The notes: generated by a model from the sequence alone, not told the origin. Counted from the first letter of the stretch, positions 1 to 8,955 are shown. The stretch is 64,000 nt of DNA from RYN-133 sp963708645 (GCA_963708645.1 CAVPTA010000008.1:186001-250000); one strand, 5' to 3'. Numbers and translations: made by a program.

Positions 1-194
1 GCATGCCTGGCACGGACGGCCCGACCGCGGCGCGCGTCATCGCGCAACGATGGCCCGACGTGACGGTCGTCCTGTGTTCCGGGCACGCCCGCGACGATTT
101 GCCCGACGACCTCGCCGCGCCTTACATCCCGAAGGAACTGCTCACTGCCGAGGTGCTGCAGCGCGCCGTTCGGGAGCACTCGTCAGGCAACTGA
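1..194 (+). CDS. Response regulator receiver domain, C-terminal part (5' truncated by window edge)
   Basis: The reading frame is already open at the window edge and ends with TGA at 192-194. The visible 63 residues look like the second half of a CheY-like receiver domain: an MPGTDG segment of the kind that follows the phospho-acceptor Asp, a hydrophobic strand ending in VVLCSGHA (Ser at the conserved Ser/Thr switch position), and YIPKELL, where the Lys of the conserved KP-type motif would sit. It ends soon after the receiver fold, so there is no room for a C-terminal DNA-binding output domain; any output domain would be N-terminal or absent. The next gene starts at or inside its stop codon. 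The partner kinase is not in the window. Confidence 0.7.
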   Translation, partial: MPGTDGPTAARVIAQRWPDVTVVLCSGHARDDLPDDLAAPYIPKELLTAEVLQRAVREHSSGN

Positions 195-1408
195 CCCGGC
201 GTCTCGGCACCGGCGACGCCGTCACTGTCGGACTCGGCGCCATGCTCGGCGCGGGGGTGTTCGCCGCGCTCGCACCCGCAGCACGCGTCGCCGGCTCCGG
301 GCTGTTGCTGTCGCTCGCGGCGGCGGGCCTGGTCGCCTTCTGCAACGCCACATCCTCGGCCCGATTGGCGGCCCTTTACCCCGAGTCGGGCGGGACGTAT
401 GTGTACGGACGGCGACGGCTCGGCCCGTTCTGGGGGTTTCTCGCAGGCTGGGCGTTCGTCGTCGGCAAGACCGCGAGCTGCGCGGCGATCGCGCTGACCT
501 TCGCCGCGTACGCCGCGCCCGGTCACGAACGACTCGCTGCGGCGCTCGCCGTCATCGCGCTGACAGCCCTGGGGTACTTCGGTGTGCAGAAGTCGGCGGT
601 GGCGACACGCATCATCGTCGCGGTCGTCCTCGCCGTCCTCGCCGTCGTTGTCGTTGCCGGGGTCACCGGCGGGACGGCCGACGTCGCGAATCTGCGGCCA
701 TTCCCCGGCGGTTCTTGGTACGGCGTCCTGCAGGCGGGCGGTCTGCTGTTCTTCGCATTCGCCGGCTACGCGCGCATCGCCACGCTCGGCGAAGAGGTGC
801 GCGAGCCGACCCGCACGATCCCGCGGGCTGTGGCGATAGCGCTGGCGATAACCCTCGTTACCTACGTGCTCGTCGACGGAGCGGCCCTGCTCGCGGTCGG
901 CGCCGACGCGCTCGGTTCCAGCGCTGCTCCGTTGCGCGACGTGGTGGCCGCCGGCAGCCTGCATGCGTTGGCACCGATCGTGCGGGTCGGCGCGGCCGTT
1001 GCGGCGCTCGGCTCACTGCTCGCGATGCTGCTGGGGGTCTCGCGCACGACGCTCGCGATGGCACGCGACCGGTTCTTCCCGGCCGCCCTCGCGAGCATCG
1101 ACTCCGAGCGAGGTGTGCCCGCACGCGCCGAGCTGGCAGTGGGTCTCGCCGTGCTCGTGCTCGTCGTGTCGACGGATCTGCGCGGGGCGATCGGGTTCTC
1201 GTCGTTCGGGGTGCTGTGCTACTACGCGATCGCCAACGCGAGTGCGTGGACGCTCAGCGCGTCCGAACGCCGGCCACCACGGTGGATTCCGATCGTCGGA
1301 GTCGTCGGCTGCGCCGTGCTCGCCGCGGCACTGCCCTGGCAGGCGGTGTCAGCTGGCGCGGGCGTTCTCGTCCTGGGTGCCGTGCTCTACCCGTGGCTGC
1401 GGCGCTGA
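191..1408 (+). CDS. APC-family amino acid permease
   Basis: A membrane transporter of about 405 residues in the amino acid-polyamine-organocation family. The N-terminus shows the family signature (RRLGTGDAVTVGLGAMLGAG), followed by about twelve hydrophobic segments, PESGGTYVY after TM2, and GEEVREPTRTIPRA in the middle, which is typical of YfnA/CAT-like permeases. The substrate cannot be read from sequence. The start is uncertain. Homology calls for a start near 182-191, but the only ATG and GTG in frame (50 and 74) lie deep inside the response regulator gene. A CTG at 191 overlaps the upstream TGA as CTGA, which would be a coupled start. The 3' end overlaps the convergent GGDEF-EAL gene by 60 bases. 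Confidence 0.8.
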   Translation: MTRRLGTGDAVTVGLGAMLGAGVFAALAPAARVAGSGLLLSLAAAGLVAFCNATSSARLAALYPESGGTYVYGRRRLGPFWGFLAGWAFVVGKTASCAAIALTFAAYAAPGHERLAAALAVIALTALGYFGVQKSAVATRIIVAVVLAVLAVVVVAGVTGGTADVANLRPFPGGSWYGVLQAGGLLFFAFAGYARIATLGEEVREPTRTIPRAVAIALAITLVTYVLVDGAALLAVGADALGSSAAPLRDVVAAGSLHALAPIVRVGAAVAALGSLLAMLLGVSRTTLAMARDRFFPAALASIDSERGVPARAELAVGLAVLVLVVSTDLRGAIGFSSFGVLCYYAIANASAWTLSASERRPPRWIPIVGVVGCAVLAAALPWQAVSAGAGVLVLGAVLYPWLRR

Positions 1409-3637
1409 CGACGCAAGAACTGGGACAACCTCGTCGACCGGATGCAACGGCGTCGGTGCAACGATCGTGCCCGGCCAGTGCGAGTCGCGCAGCAGCGTCT
1501 TCGCATCGTTGATCGGAACTGCCCTCGACCACAGGAACCCTTGTCCGATCGTGCAGTTGGCCGAGGCGAGCCAGACCGCCTGGTCACTCTGCTCGATACC
1601 TTCGGCAACGGTGGTGAGGTGCATCGCGGAACTCATCGCGAGGATCGCGTGCGTCACCGACGCGTCCTGCTCGTCGAGCGTGACCCGATCGACGAAGGAC
1701 TTGTCGACCTTGAGGACGTCGACCGGCAACTTCGACAGGTAGGACAGCGAACTGTAACCGGTGCCGAAGTCATCGACGGCGACCCGAACACCACGCTCGC
1801 GGAGCTCGGCGAGCCGCGGCACGATCCGAGGCAGATCACGCATCAACGTCGACTCCGTGATCTCGAGGCATAGCCGGTCCGGCGCCAGTCCGGAGCTCTC
1901 CAACGCTTCGAACACGGTGTCGACGAAGTCGTCGCGGCCGAGTTGCTCGACAGCCACGTTGACCGACATCGTCGGACGGTTGTGCTCGTCCTGCAACGCC
2001 GCAGCGGCGTGGCAAGCGGTGCGTAACACCCAGGCACCGAGCGGCACGATCAATCCACACCGCTCCGCCTCATGGATGAACTCGAGCGGCCCGACCAGAC
2101 CGTGACCAGGACGTTGCCAGCGCACCAGCGCCTCGAACCCGACGATGCGTCCGGTCACCAACTCGACAGCAGGCTGGAAGTGCAGCACCAGTTCCTCGCC
2201 GCGCAGTGCACGCTGGAGGTCGGCCTGCAACTGGACGCGTTGCAGGGACTCTTCGTGCAGCGCCGGTTCGTACACGGCGATGCCGGCCTTCCCGCGGTCC
2301 TTTGCGAGGTACATCGCGACGTCGGCGTTGCGCAGCACCTCTTCCCACGTGATGTCGTCGCCGTCGGCGAGGGCCAGCCCGATGCTTGCGGTGATCTCGT
2401 GCGAGCTGCCGTCGATCACGACGGGTTCGACCAGCGCGGCCTGCAGCCTCTCGGCAATTAGGCGTCCGCGCGCGAGATCGCCGTCCTCCATCAGAACCGC
2501 GAACTCGTCGCCGCCCAGACGAGCTGCCGTGTCCTCGGGACGCAGGATGCGGGTCAGCCGCGTCCCGACCTCGATGAGCACGGCGTCGCCGACACCGTGC
2601 CCGACAGAGTCGTTGATCTTTTTGAAGTCGTCCAGGTCGAAGAACACCACGACGACGCCGCTGTCCTTACGTTGCATCGCGTGCTCGAGGCGGTCGGCGA
2701 ACAGGCGCCGATTGGCCAGCCCGGTGAGCTCATCGTGGAACGCGTGGTGCGTCAGCTGACTTTCCATCTCGCGCCGGGCGGTGATGTCGCGAACCGTGAG
2801 CACGAGGCCGTCGACGGCGTCGTCGCCGAGCAGATTGGTCAGAGTTCCTTCCAAATACAGCGAGCTGCCGTTGCGGTGCCGGGCATGCATCGCGACCGAG
2901 GTGTCGGAGCGTTGCCCGGCGAGCGCGTGGACGAACGTGGCGACATCGTCGGGCCGCATCACCTCGTCGATCCAGCACCGGCCGACCAGTTCGTCCGGCG
3001 ACCAGCCGAGCACGCTGTCCGCGGACGGCGTCACGAACGAGATCCGCGAGTCGGCGTCCAACACCGCGATGACGTCGGTCGAACCGTGCACCAGCGCGGC
3101 GAGACGTCGTTCACCGGCCGAGCGCGCTTCGTGTTCGGTGATGCGGCGCTGCAGTCCCTTGTGTCGCGCAACGAGTCGACGGAACCACACCATCCACCCC
3201 AGCGAAGCGACGATCAGTAGCCCGACGTAGGTCAGGTCGGCCTGTACGTCGATCTGGTTCGAGCGATCACCCAGGGTGGTCGACAACCTCGCGGCATCCG
3301 CTCGCAGGTCAGCGACGGACGACCGCGCTCCCAGCGCCGTCCGCAGGGGTGCGAGATCTGAATCGGACACACCGGCCGCAGCCAGTCGCTGAACGTCGGT
3401 GCGGACGACTGCGAGGGTGGTCGCGCTCTCGGTGCGCGCCTGGAGCGCGCCGGTCAGGTGCGTAGCAATCAGCCGTTGCGAACGGACGTCGTCGCCACGG
3501 TGGTAGACGAAGGAGAGCAGCACGAACTCGGCGAACACGACCGCGACCACGAGCGCCACGGTCGCCGCTACGCCGAACAGGCCGGCAGTAGCGCGGCCGT
3601 CGTCCTTCGCTGCGCGCGCGTCTCCCACGCGGTTCAT
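1349..3637 (-). CDS. Membrane PAS-GGDEF-EAL protein (c-di-GMP turnover)
   Basis: A bifunctional-type c-di-GMP enzyme. Counting from a TTG at 3676 (775 residues), there is an N-terminal TM near 33-57, an extracytoplasmic stretch of about 95 residues, a second TM near 149-166, a PAS sensor near 190-300, GGDEF (LGGDEF at 387-392) and EAL (EAL at 515-517). The product-inhibition site RxxD lies five residues before GGDEF (RPED). EAL metal and catalytic motifs are present (EALVRW, EITEST, DDFGTGYSSL, AEGIEQ), so both activities look intact. The extracytoplasmic loop suggests sensing of an envelope or external cue. I chose ATG 3637 because the TTG lies in the shared promoter region; the TTG remains possible. 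It is divergent from the ArsR-like gene. Confidence 0.88.
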   Translation of the reverse strand: MNRVGDARAAKDDGRATAGLFGVAATVALVVAVVFAEFVLLSFVYHRGDDVRSQRLIATHLTGALQARTESATTLAVVRTDVQRLAAAGVSDSDLAPLRTALGARSSVADLRADAARLSTTLGDRSNQIDVQADLTYVGLLIVASLGWMVWFRRLVARHKGLQRRITEHEARSAGERRLAALVHGSTDVIAVLDADSRISFVTPSADSVLGWSPDELVGRCWIDEVMRPDDVATFVHALAGQRSDTSVAMHARHRNGSSLYLEGTLTNLLGDDAVDGLVLTVRDITARREMESQLTHHAFHDELTGLANRRLFADRLEHAMQRKDSGVVVVFFDLDDFKKINDSVGHGVGDAVLIEVGTRLTRILRPEDTAARLGGDEFAVLMEDGDLARGRLIAERLQAALVEPVVIDGSSHEITASIGLALADGDDITWEEVLRNADVAMYLAKDRGKAGIAVYEPALHEESLQRVQLQADLQRALRGEELVLHFQPAVELVTGRIVGFEALVRWQRPGHGLVGPLEFIHEAERCGLIVPLGAWVLRTACHAAAALQDEHNRPTMSVNVAVEQLGRDDFVDTVFEALESSGLAPDRLCLEITESTLMRDLPRIVPRLAELRERGVRVAVDDFGTGYSSLSYLSKLPVDVLKVDKSFVDRVTLDEQDASVTHAILAMSSAMHLTTVAEGIEQSDQAVWLASANCTIGQGFLWSRAVPINDAKTLLRDSHWPGTIVAPTPLHPVDEVVPVLASSAPQPRVEHGTQDENARAS

Positions 3638-3740
3638 GATCGGCACCGTCGGGGCGTACCTGAGCGTGATCGACAAAGTTACCCATGTGGCCTACGATCC
3701 AAACTATTCGATCAATCCGAAAAAGAAGAACGATCGAGAA

Positions 3741-4322
3741 ATGTCGAGCGCAGCTGGGATTCCCGACTACGAGCTCGATGACGTGCGCGTCGTGTCGTCC
3801 TCGGAGGAGCTCCGGGCGATGTTCCACGACCTACGCAGCACCGTGCTCGAACTGCTCCACGAGCGCGCGGCGACGGTCGCCGAACTCGCCACCTCGGTCG
3901 GCCGTCCCAAGAGCACTGTCGCCTATCACGTCGGGCTACTGGTCGATGCCGGGCTGGCGAAGGTCGTGCGCACCCGACGCGTTCGCGCGATCGAGGAACG
4001 TTTCTACGGACGCACCGCGCGCATCTTCTATGTCGGGACGATCCAGCCGGATCAGCTGCCGATGATCACGAACTACCTCACCGCAGCTGCGGCCGAATCG
4101 GTGGCGGCCCACGAGGCGGACAACCTGCGTGCGGTGCTGCGCTACGTCCGCATCCCCGACGACCGCGCCGAGCAGTTCTGGCGACGCGTGTTCGAGGTCG
4201 TCAACGAGTTCTCTGCGCTGCCGCGCAGCGGCGACACCGTCTACGGCTTCGTCGCCGGGCTGTACCCCACTGACCATCCGTCACTTCCTGATCAGGATCC
4301 GACCGACAAGGAGACACCATGA
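3741..4322 (+). CDS. ArsR-like winged helix-turn-helix regulator
   Basis: A 193-residue regulator. After a short lead there is SSSEELRAMFHDLRSTVLELL, then AATVAELATSVGRPKSTVAYHVGLLVDAGL, a classic ArsR/HTH_20 recognition helix and wing, and a longer C-terminal part that probably binds ligand or dimerises. No metal-binding Cys cluster is visible. The ATG at 3741 matches where the conserved domain begins; earlier in-frame codons lie in the divergent promoter. It overlaps the next gene by ATGA, so the two are probably translated together and the hydrolase is the likely target. An imperfect palindrome at 3696-3713 (GATCCAA / TTCGATC) in the intergenic region could be its operator, with low certainty. 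Confidence 0.82.
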   Translation: MSSAAGIPDYELDDVRVVSSSEELRAMFHDLRSTVLELLHERAATVAELATSVGRPKSTVAYHVGLLVDAGLAKVVRTRRVRAIEERFYGRTARIFYVGTIQPDQLPMITNYLTAAAAESVAAHEADNLRAVLRYVRIPDDRAEQFWRRVFEVVNEFSALPRSGDTVYGFVAGLYPTDHPSLPDQDPTDKETP

Positions 4323-4894
4323 CCGAAGTGATCTTGTTCCACCACGCACTCGGGCTCACGCCCGGCACGATCGCGTTCGCCGACGACCTTCGTGCCGCGG
4401 GCCACACCGTGCACACGCCCGATGTGTTCGAGGGACGCACGTTCGGGTCGATCGAGGAAGGCGTCGGTCACGCCCAGGAGATCGGCTTCGGCGAGGTCAT
4501 CGAGCGGGCAACGCGTGCCGCCGAACAACTGGCGCCCGAGGTTGTGTACGCGGGATTCTCGCTCGGCGTCGTGTGCGCCCAGAAGCTGACCCAGACCCGT
4601 CCAGGTGCGAAGGGTGGGCTGTTCTACTACTCGTGCGTGCCCGCGAGCGAGTTCGGGACGTGGCCGGACGGCGTGCCGGCACAGGTGCACGGCATGGACC
4701 ACGACCCGTTCTTCATGGACGAGGGCGACGTCGACGCCGCACGTGAACTTGCCGCGGCGCACGAGGGCATCGACGTGTATCTCTATCCCGGCGACCAGCA
4801 CTACTTCGCCGATCGCACCCTGCCGACCTACGACGCGGACGCGGCAGCGCTGTTGATGCAGCGCACCCTCGACTTCCTGGCCGGCGTCGGGTGA
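4319..4894 (+). CDS. Dienelactone hydrolase-family protein
   Basis: A 191-residue alpha/beta hydrolase of the compact dienelactone hydrolase type. The nucleophile elbow is GFSLG with Ser81, where classical DLH has Cys. Asp127/Asp129 in GMDHDP and His161 in DQHYF sit where the acid and base of the triad are expected. No signal peptide, so cytoplasmic. The substrate is unknown; the Ser nucleophile suggests esterase-type activity rather than true dienelactone hydrolysis. Its ATG overlaps the stop of the ArsR-like gene by four bases, and the pair forms a small self-contained unit. Its end is two bases from the stop of the convergent reductase gene. Confidence 0.82.
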   Translation: MTEVILFHHALGLTPGTIAFADDLRAAGHTVHTPDVFEGRTFGSIEEGVGHAQEIGFGEVIERATRAAEQLAPEVVYAGFSLGVVCAQKLTQTRPGAKGGLFYYSCVPASEFGTWPDGVPAQVHGMDHDPFFMDEGDVDAARELAAAHEGIDVYLYPGDQHYFADRTLPTYDADAAALLMQRTLDFLAGVG

Positions 4895-4896
4895 GC

Positions 4897-5475
4897 TCAG
4901 CGAGCGCGGTCGGCGCGCACCGTCACGTATCTGGTCAGTAGCACGCCGTCGGGAAACGTCCGGGTCTCGACCAGGTCGAGGTTGACCCAGTTGTCGAGTG
5001 CGGTGAAGAACGGCGTCCCGCCGCCCAGTAGGACCGGGTGGGTGACGATCGCGTACTCGTCGATCAGGCCGGCCCGCATGGCTGCCGAGGCGAGGGTGGC
5101 GCCGCCGATGTCCATCGGGCCGCCGACCTCGGTCTTGAGCCGGGCGATCTCGGTGGCAGCGTCGCCGGTGACCAGGCGGGCATTCCCGTCGACCGCGTTG
5201 ATCGTCGACGAGAACACCACCTTGGGCATGTCCCGCCAGCGGTGGGCGAACTCGATCTGCGCCGGGGTGACGCCCGGCTGCTGGTCGGCTGTCGGCCAGT
5301 GCGAGTTCATCGTCTCCCAGAGCCTGCGCCCGTACAGTGCGAGGCCGGTCGCCGCGACCCGGTCGGACCACCACTGGAACAGCTCGTCGCTCGGCATGCT
5401 CCAGCCGAGGTCGTCGCCGGGTGCGGCGATGTAGCCGTCCAGGCTCAGGTTCATGCCAAAGGTCAGTGTCCGCAT
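4897..5475 (-). CDS. Dihydrofolate reductase-family (RibD C-terminal-like) protein
   Basis: A 192-residue protein with the RibD_C/DHFR fold. Visible signs are the N-terminal strand LTFGMNLSLDGYIAAPGDDLGW, LYGRRLWETM, KVVFSSTI, DIGGATLASAAMRAGLIDEY and HPVLLGGGTPFF near the end, the NADPH-binding layout common to YwjB/YyaP-like proteins. True folate reductase activity is unlikely; members are NADPH-dependent reductases of unknown substrate. A GGGAGG ribosome-binding site lies eight bases before ATG 5475. The gene is divergent from dnaE2, 78 bases from the ATG chosen for dnaE2, so the SOS box region serves both starts. Confidence 0.8.
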   Translation of the reverse strand: MRTLTFGMNLSLDGYIAAPGDDLGWSMPSDELFQWWSDRVAATGLALYGRRLWETMNSHWPTADQQPGVTPAQIEFAHRWRDMPKVVFSSTINAVDGNARLVTGDAATEIARLKTEVGGPMDIGGATLASAAMRAGLIDEYAIVTHPVLLGGGTPFFTALDNWVNLDLVETRTFPDGVLLTRYVTVRADRAR

Positions 5476-5529
5476 GGGGTCAGCCTCCCGTGAGCCGGTA
5501 TTGGGCGTACAGACCAGTGAGCCTAACTA

Positions 5530-5541
5530 GAACATGTGTTC
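5530..5541. promoter_or_regulatory. SOS box (LexA operator) of dnaE2
   Basis: GAAC-ATGT-GTTC matches the actinobacterial/Bacillus LexA consensus GAAC-N4-GTTC, and the arms extend to AGAACA/TGTTCT. It lies immediately before a -10-like hexamer, so bound LexA would block RNA polymerase. DnaE2 is a known LexA target in mycobacteria. A GTG at 5536 that could open the dnaE2 frame lies inside this operator, which argues for the ATG at 5554 as the true start. Confidence 0.88.
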
Positions 5542-5547
5542 TATGCT
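5542..5547 (+). promoter_or_regulatory. Probable -10 element of leaderless dnaE2
   Basis: TATGCT fits TANNNT and ends seven bases before the A of ATG 5554, which places the transcription start on the start codon itself. No Shine-Dalgarno sequence precedes that ATG, consistent with a leaderless message. No good -35 is visible. Confidence 0.6.
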
Positions 5548-5553
5548 GTTCGG

Positions 5554-8500
5554 ATGGGGTTCGACAACCCGCAGATCTCGTGGCGCGAGCTGGAGCGCCG
5601 GCTGTCAGGACGCCCGACGCCCGATCCGATCCGCGACGGCGGCGACTCGCCGGCCTGGTCGCGCAAGCGTGACGCGTACGAACCGCTCGGGCTGCCCCGC
5701 ATCGAATCGCACACGCCGTACGCCGAGCTGCACACGCACTCGTCCTTCAGCTTCCTCGACGGGGCGTCCTCGCCGGAGGAACTCGCCGAGGAGGCCGCCC
5801 GGCTGGGGCTGAGTTCGCTCACCCTCACCGATCACGACGGCGTCTACGGCGTGGTGCGCTTCGCCGAGGCCGCCGAGAAGATCGGTCTCGCAACCGGGTT
5901 CGGCGCAGAGCTCGGACTGGACGTTCCGCTGCCGCGCACGCAGGCCGAGAAGCTGATCGCGGCGCGCGTCGGCGTGCCCGACCCGCCCGGTCATCACCTG
6001 CTCGCGCTCGCCCGCGACCCCGACGGCTATGCCTCGCTGAGCCGGGTGCTCAGCAAGGCCCAGTTACGCGGCGGCGCAAAGGGACGTCCCGTCTACGACC
6101 TCGACGAGATCACCGACGCTGCCGACGGACACTGGCTGATCCTGACCGGCTGCCGTAAGGGTGCGGTGCGTCAAGCGCTCGACTCCGGGGGCTCACCGGG
6201 ACGTGCGCTGGACGAGCTGATCGCGCGCTTCGGCCGCGACAACGTCGTCGTCGAACTGACCCACGAACTCGACCCACTCGCCGACGAGCGCTACGACAAG
6301 CTCTACGACCTGGCCCGAGAACGCCGGCTACAGGTCGTCGCGACCACAGCTGCGCACTACCACGCTCCCCTGCGCCGGCCACTTGCGACGGCGCTGGCTG
6401 CGGTGCGTGCACGCAGCAGTCTTGACGAGATCGACGGCTGGTTGCCGTCGTGGGCCGGGCAGCACCTGCGCAGTGGTGACGAGATGGCCGCGCGGTTCGC
6501 CCGGTGGCCGGGAGTGATCGACGCGGCGCACCGGCTCGGCACCGAAATCGCCTTTCCGCTCAAGCTGATCGCTCCCGACCTGCCACCGTTCCCCGTCCCA
6601 CCCGGGCACGACGAGATGTCCTACCTGCGCGAACTCACCTACCGTGGTTACGACGAACGGTTCGCACACACCGCGCACGCCGACAGAGCACGCGCGATGA
6701 TCGAGCACGAACTCGAGATCATCGAAGACCTGCACTTCCCCGGCTACTTCCTGGTCGTGTGGGAGATCTCGAAGTTCTGCCGTGAGAGCGGAATCCTCGC
6801 CCAGGGAAGGGGATCTGCTGCCAACTCCGCGGTTTGCTACGCGCTGAGCATCACCGCCGTCGATCCGGTCTTCTACGAGCTGATGTTCGAACGATTCCTC
6901 GCACCCGAGCGCGGCGAGCCGCCGGACATCGACATCGACATCGAGTCCGACCGTCGCGAAGAAGTCATCCAGCACGTCTACGAAATGCACGGCCGCGAAC
7001 ACGCAGCTCAGGTCGCGAACGTGATCACCTACCGGCCCAAGTCGGCGGTGCGCGACATCGCACGAGCACTCGGCTACTCACAGGGCCAGCAGGACGCGTG
7101 GAGCAAGGAGATCGAGCAGGGCTATTACTGGTCTTCTGACATCGAGAACGACACCAAGGCGATCCCGCCGCAGGTGGTCGAGCTCGCCGGCGAACTGCAG
7201 GATTCGCCTCGACATCTGGGGATTCACTCCGGCGGCATGGTCATGTGCGACCGTCCGGTCATCGAGGTGTGCCCGGTCGAGTGGGGGCGCATGCCAGGGC
7301 GCACCGTGCTGCAGTGGGACAAGGACGACTGCGCCGAGATCGGGCTGGTCAAGTTCGACCTGCTCGGGCTGGGCATGTTGTCGGCGATCCAGTACTGCCT
7401 GACGATGATCCGCGAGTTCCACGGGACGAGCTACGAACTCGCGACCATTCCGAAAGAATCGCCTTGCGTGTACGACATGTTGTGCGCGGCCGACTCGATC
7501 GGCGTGTTCCAGGTCGAGTCCCGCGCGCAGATCGCGACACTGCCACGGCTGAAGCCGCAGTGCTTCTACGACCTGGCGATCGAGGTCGCGCTCATCCGGC
7601 CCGGCCCGATCCAGGGTGGCTCAGTGCATCCGTACATCCGACGCAAGAACGGTGACGAGCCGATCACCTATCCGCACCCTCGCCTCGAAGAGCCGCTGCG
7701 CCGCACGTTGGGCATCCCGCTGTTCCAGGAACAACTGATGCAGATCGCGGTGCACGTCGCCGACTTCAGCCCGTCCGAGGCCGATCAGCTTCGGCGAGCA
7801 ATGGGCTCGAAGCGGTCGAAGGACAAGATCGACGCGATGCGAATCCGCTTGTACGACGGGATGAAGGCCAATGGGATCACCGGCGTTGTCGCCGACGAGA
7901 TCTACGAGAAGATCAAGGCGTTCGCCGCGTTCGGCTTCGCCGAGTCGCACTCGATCAGCTTCGCGCTGCTGGTCTACGCATCGTCCTGGTTGAAGCGGCA
8001 CTACCCCGCAGCGTTCTGTGCGGCACTGTTGAACGCGCAGCCGATGGGCTTCTACTCACCGCAGTCGCTCGTGCACGACGCGAAGCGGCACGGCGTCGAG
8101 GTGCGCAAGCCGTCGCTGTCGCAGTCGCTGGCAGGCGCATCGATCGAACCCGGTGACGGGCCGGTGCAGTGCGCCTGCGTCGACGTTCCGCAACCGGCGG
8201 TGCGATTGGGCCTGTCGTCGGTGCGCTCGATCGGCACCGACCTCGCCGATGCGATCGTCGAATCCCGCGAGCGTGACGGGCAATTCACCTCGATGGCCGA
8301 TCTGGCCCGTCGCGTCGGGATGTCGGCCGATCAGGTCGAGGCGCTGGCCACCTCGGGTGCGTTCGACTGCTTCGACCTGCCCCGCCGCGACGCGCTGTGG
8401 AGTGCCGGCGCCGCAGCAACCGCCCGTCCCGGCCAACTCGACATCGCGGCCTTCGACGAGTCGCCGCCGAGCGGCATCCCGGCCATGTCCGAACCGGAAC

Positions 8501-8901
8501 AGCTGATCGCCGACATGTGGGCCACCGGCATCACGCCCGACTACTACCCCACCGCGCTGATCCGTCCGCGCCTCGACGCCCTCGGGATCATCCCGCACGA
8601 GCGACTGCGCACGATCCCCGATCACACCCGCGTGCTCATCGGCGGCGTCGTGACCCACCGGCAACGGCCGGCCACCGCGCGCGGGGTCACCTTCCTCAAC
8701 CTCGAGGACGAGACCGGCCTGACCAATGTGATCGTCGATGAGGTTGTCTGGCAGAAGTACCGCCGCGTCGCTCGCGAATCAGGCGGTTTGATGATCCGCG
8801 GCATGCTCGAGCACACCACGGACGGCGTGCTCAACGTGATCGCCGAGCGCATCGAGAAACTCAATCTCGGCCTGCGCACCAAGTCCCGCGACTTCCGCTA
8901 A
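5554..8901 (+). CDS. dnaE2: Error-prone DNA polymerase III alpha subunit DnaE2
   Basis: A translesion C-family polymerase of about 1115 residues, the catalytic part of the SOS mutasome with ImuA'/ImuB. The order is an N-terminal PHP domain (HTHSSFSFLDG, TLTDHDGVYG), then the polymerase core with the catalytic acidic cluster in PPDIDIDIESDRREE and AQGRGSAANSAVCYAL, then LRRAMGSKRSKDK and FAAFGFAESHSISFALL, and a C-terminal OB domain (VLIGGVVTHRQRPATARGV). Length is normal for the DnaE2 branch. The start at 5554 is chosen because the upstream GTG lies inside the LexA box. imuA' and imuB, often adjacent in actinobacteria, are not in this window. Its 3' end runs into a 50-bp perfect palindrome shared with tetR. 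Confidence 0.96.
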   Translation: MGFDNPQISWRELERRLSGRPTPDPIRDGGDSPAWSRKRDAYEPLGLPRIESHTPYAELHTHSSFSFLDGASSPEELAEEAARLGLSSLTLTDHDGVYGVVRFAEAAEKIGLATGFGAELGLDVPLPRTQAEKLIAARVGVPDPPGHHLLALARDPDGYASLSRVLSKAQLRGGAKGRPVYDLDEITDAADGHWLILTGCRKGAVRQALDSGGSPGRALDELIARFGRDNVVVELTHELDPLADERYDKLYDLARERRLQVVATTAAHYHAPLRRPLATALAAVRARSSLDEIDGWLPSWAGQHLRSGDEMAARFARWPGVIDAAHRLGTEIAFPLKLIAPDLPPFPVPPGHDEMSYLRELTYRGYDERFAHTAHADRARAMIEHELEIIEDLHFPGYFLVVWEISKFCRESGILAQGRGSAANSAVCYALSITAVDPVFYELMFERFLAPERGEPPDIDIDIESDRREEVIQHVYEMHGREHAAQVANVITYRPKSAVRDIARALGYSQGQQDAWSKEIEQGYYWSSDIENDTKAIPPQVVELAGELQDSPRHLGIHSGGMVMCDRPVIEVCPVEWGRMPGRTVLQWDKDDCAEIGLVKFDLLGLGMLSAIQYCLTMIREFHGTSYELATIPKESPCVYDMLCAADSIGVFQVESRAQIATLPRLKPQCFYDLAIEVALIRPGPIQGGSVHPYIRRKNGDEPITYPHPRLEEPLRRTLGIPLFQEQLMQIAVHVADFSPSEADQLRRAMGSKRSKDKIDAMRIRLYDGMKANGITGVVADEIYEKIKAFAAFGFAESHSISFALLVYASSWLKRHYPAAFCAALLNAQPMGFYSPQSLVHDAKRHGVEVRKPSLSQSLAGASIEPGDGPVQCACVDVPQPAVRLGLSSVRSIGTDLADAIVESRERDGQFTSMADLARRVGMSADQVEALATSGAFDCFDLPRRDALWSAGAAATARPGQLDIAAFDESPPSGIPAMSEPEQLIADMWATGITPDYYPTALIRPRLDALGIIPHERLRTIPDHTRVLIGGVVTHRQRPATARGVTFLNLEDETGLTNVIVDEVVWQKYRRVARESGGLMIRGMLEHTTDGVLNVIAERIEKLNLGLRTKSRDFR

Positions 8902-8905
8902 CTCA

Positions 8906-8955
8906 GATGATCTTGCAGTTTTGCGCGCCATGGCGCGCAAAACTGCAAGATCATC
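8906..8955. terminator. 50-bp perfect palindrome, probable bidirectional terminator
   Basis: A perfect inverted repeat with 25-base arms and no unpaired centre. The left arm begins GATGATCTTGCAGTTTTGCG and the centre is GCGCGCCATGGCGCGC. It begins five bases after the dnaE2 stop and contains the stop codon of the convergent tetR gene at 8951-8953, so it can end transcripts from both sides. The perfection over 50 bases is unusual for a simple terminator; a mobile palindromic repeat is an alternative. Confidence 0.75.
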
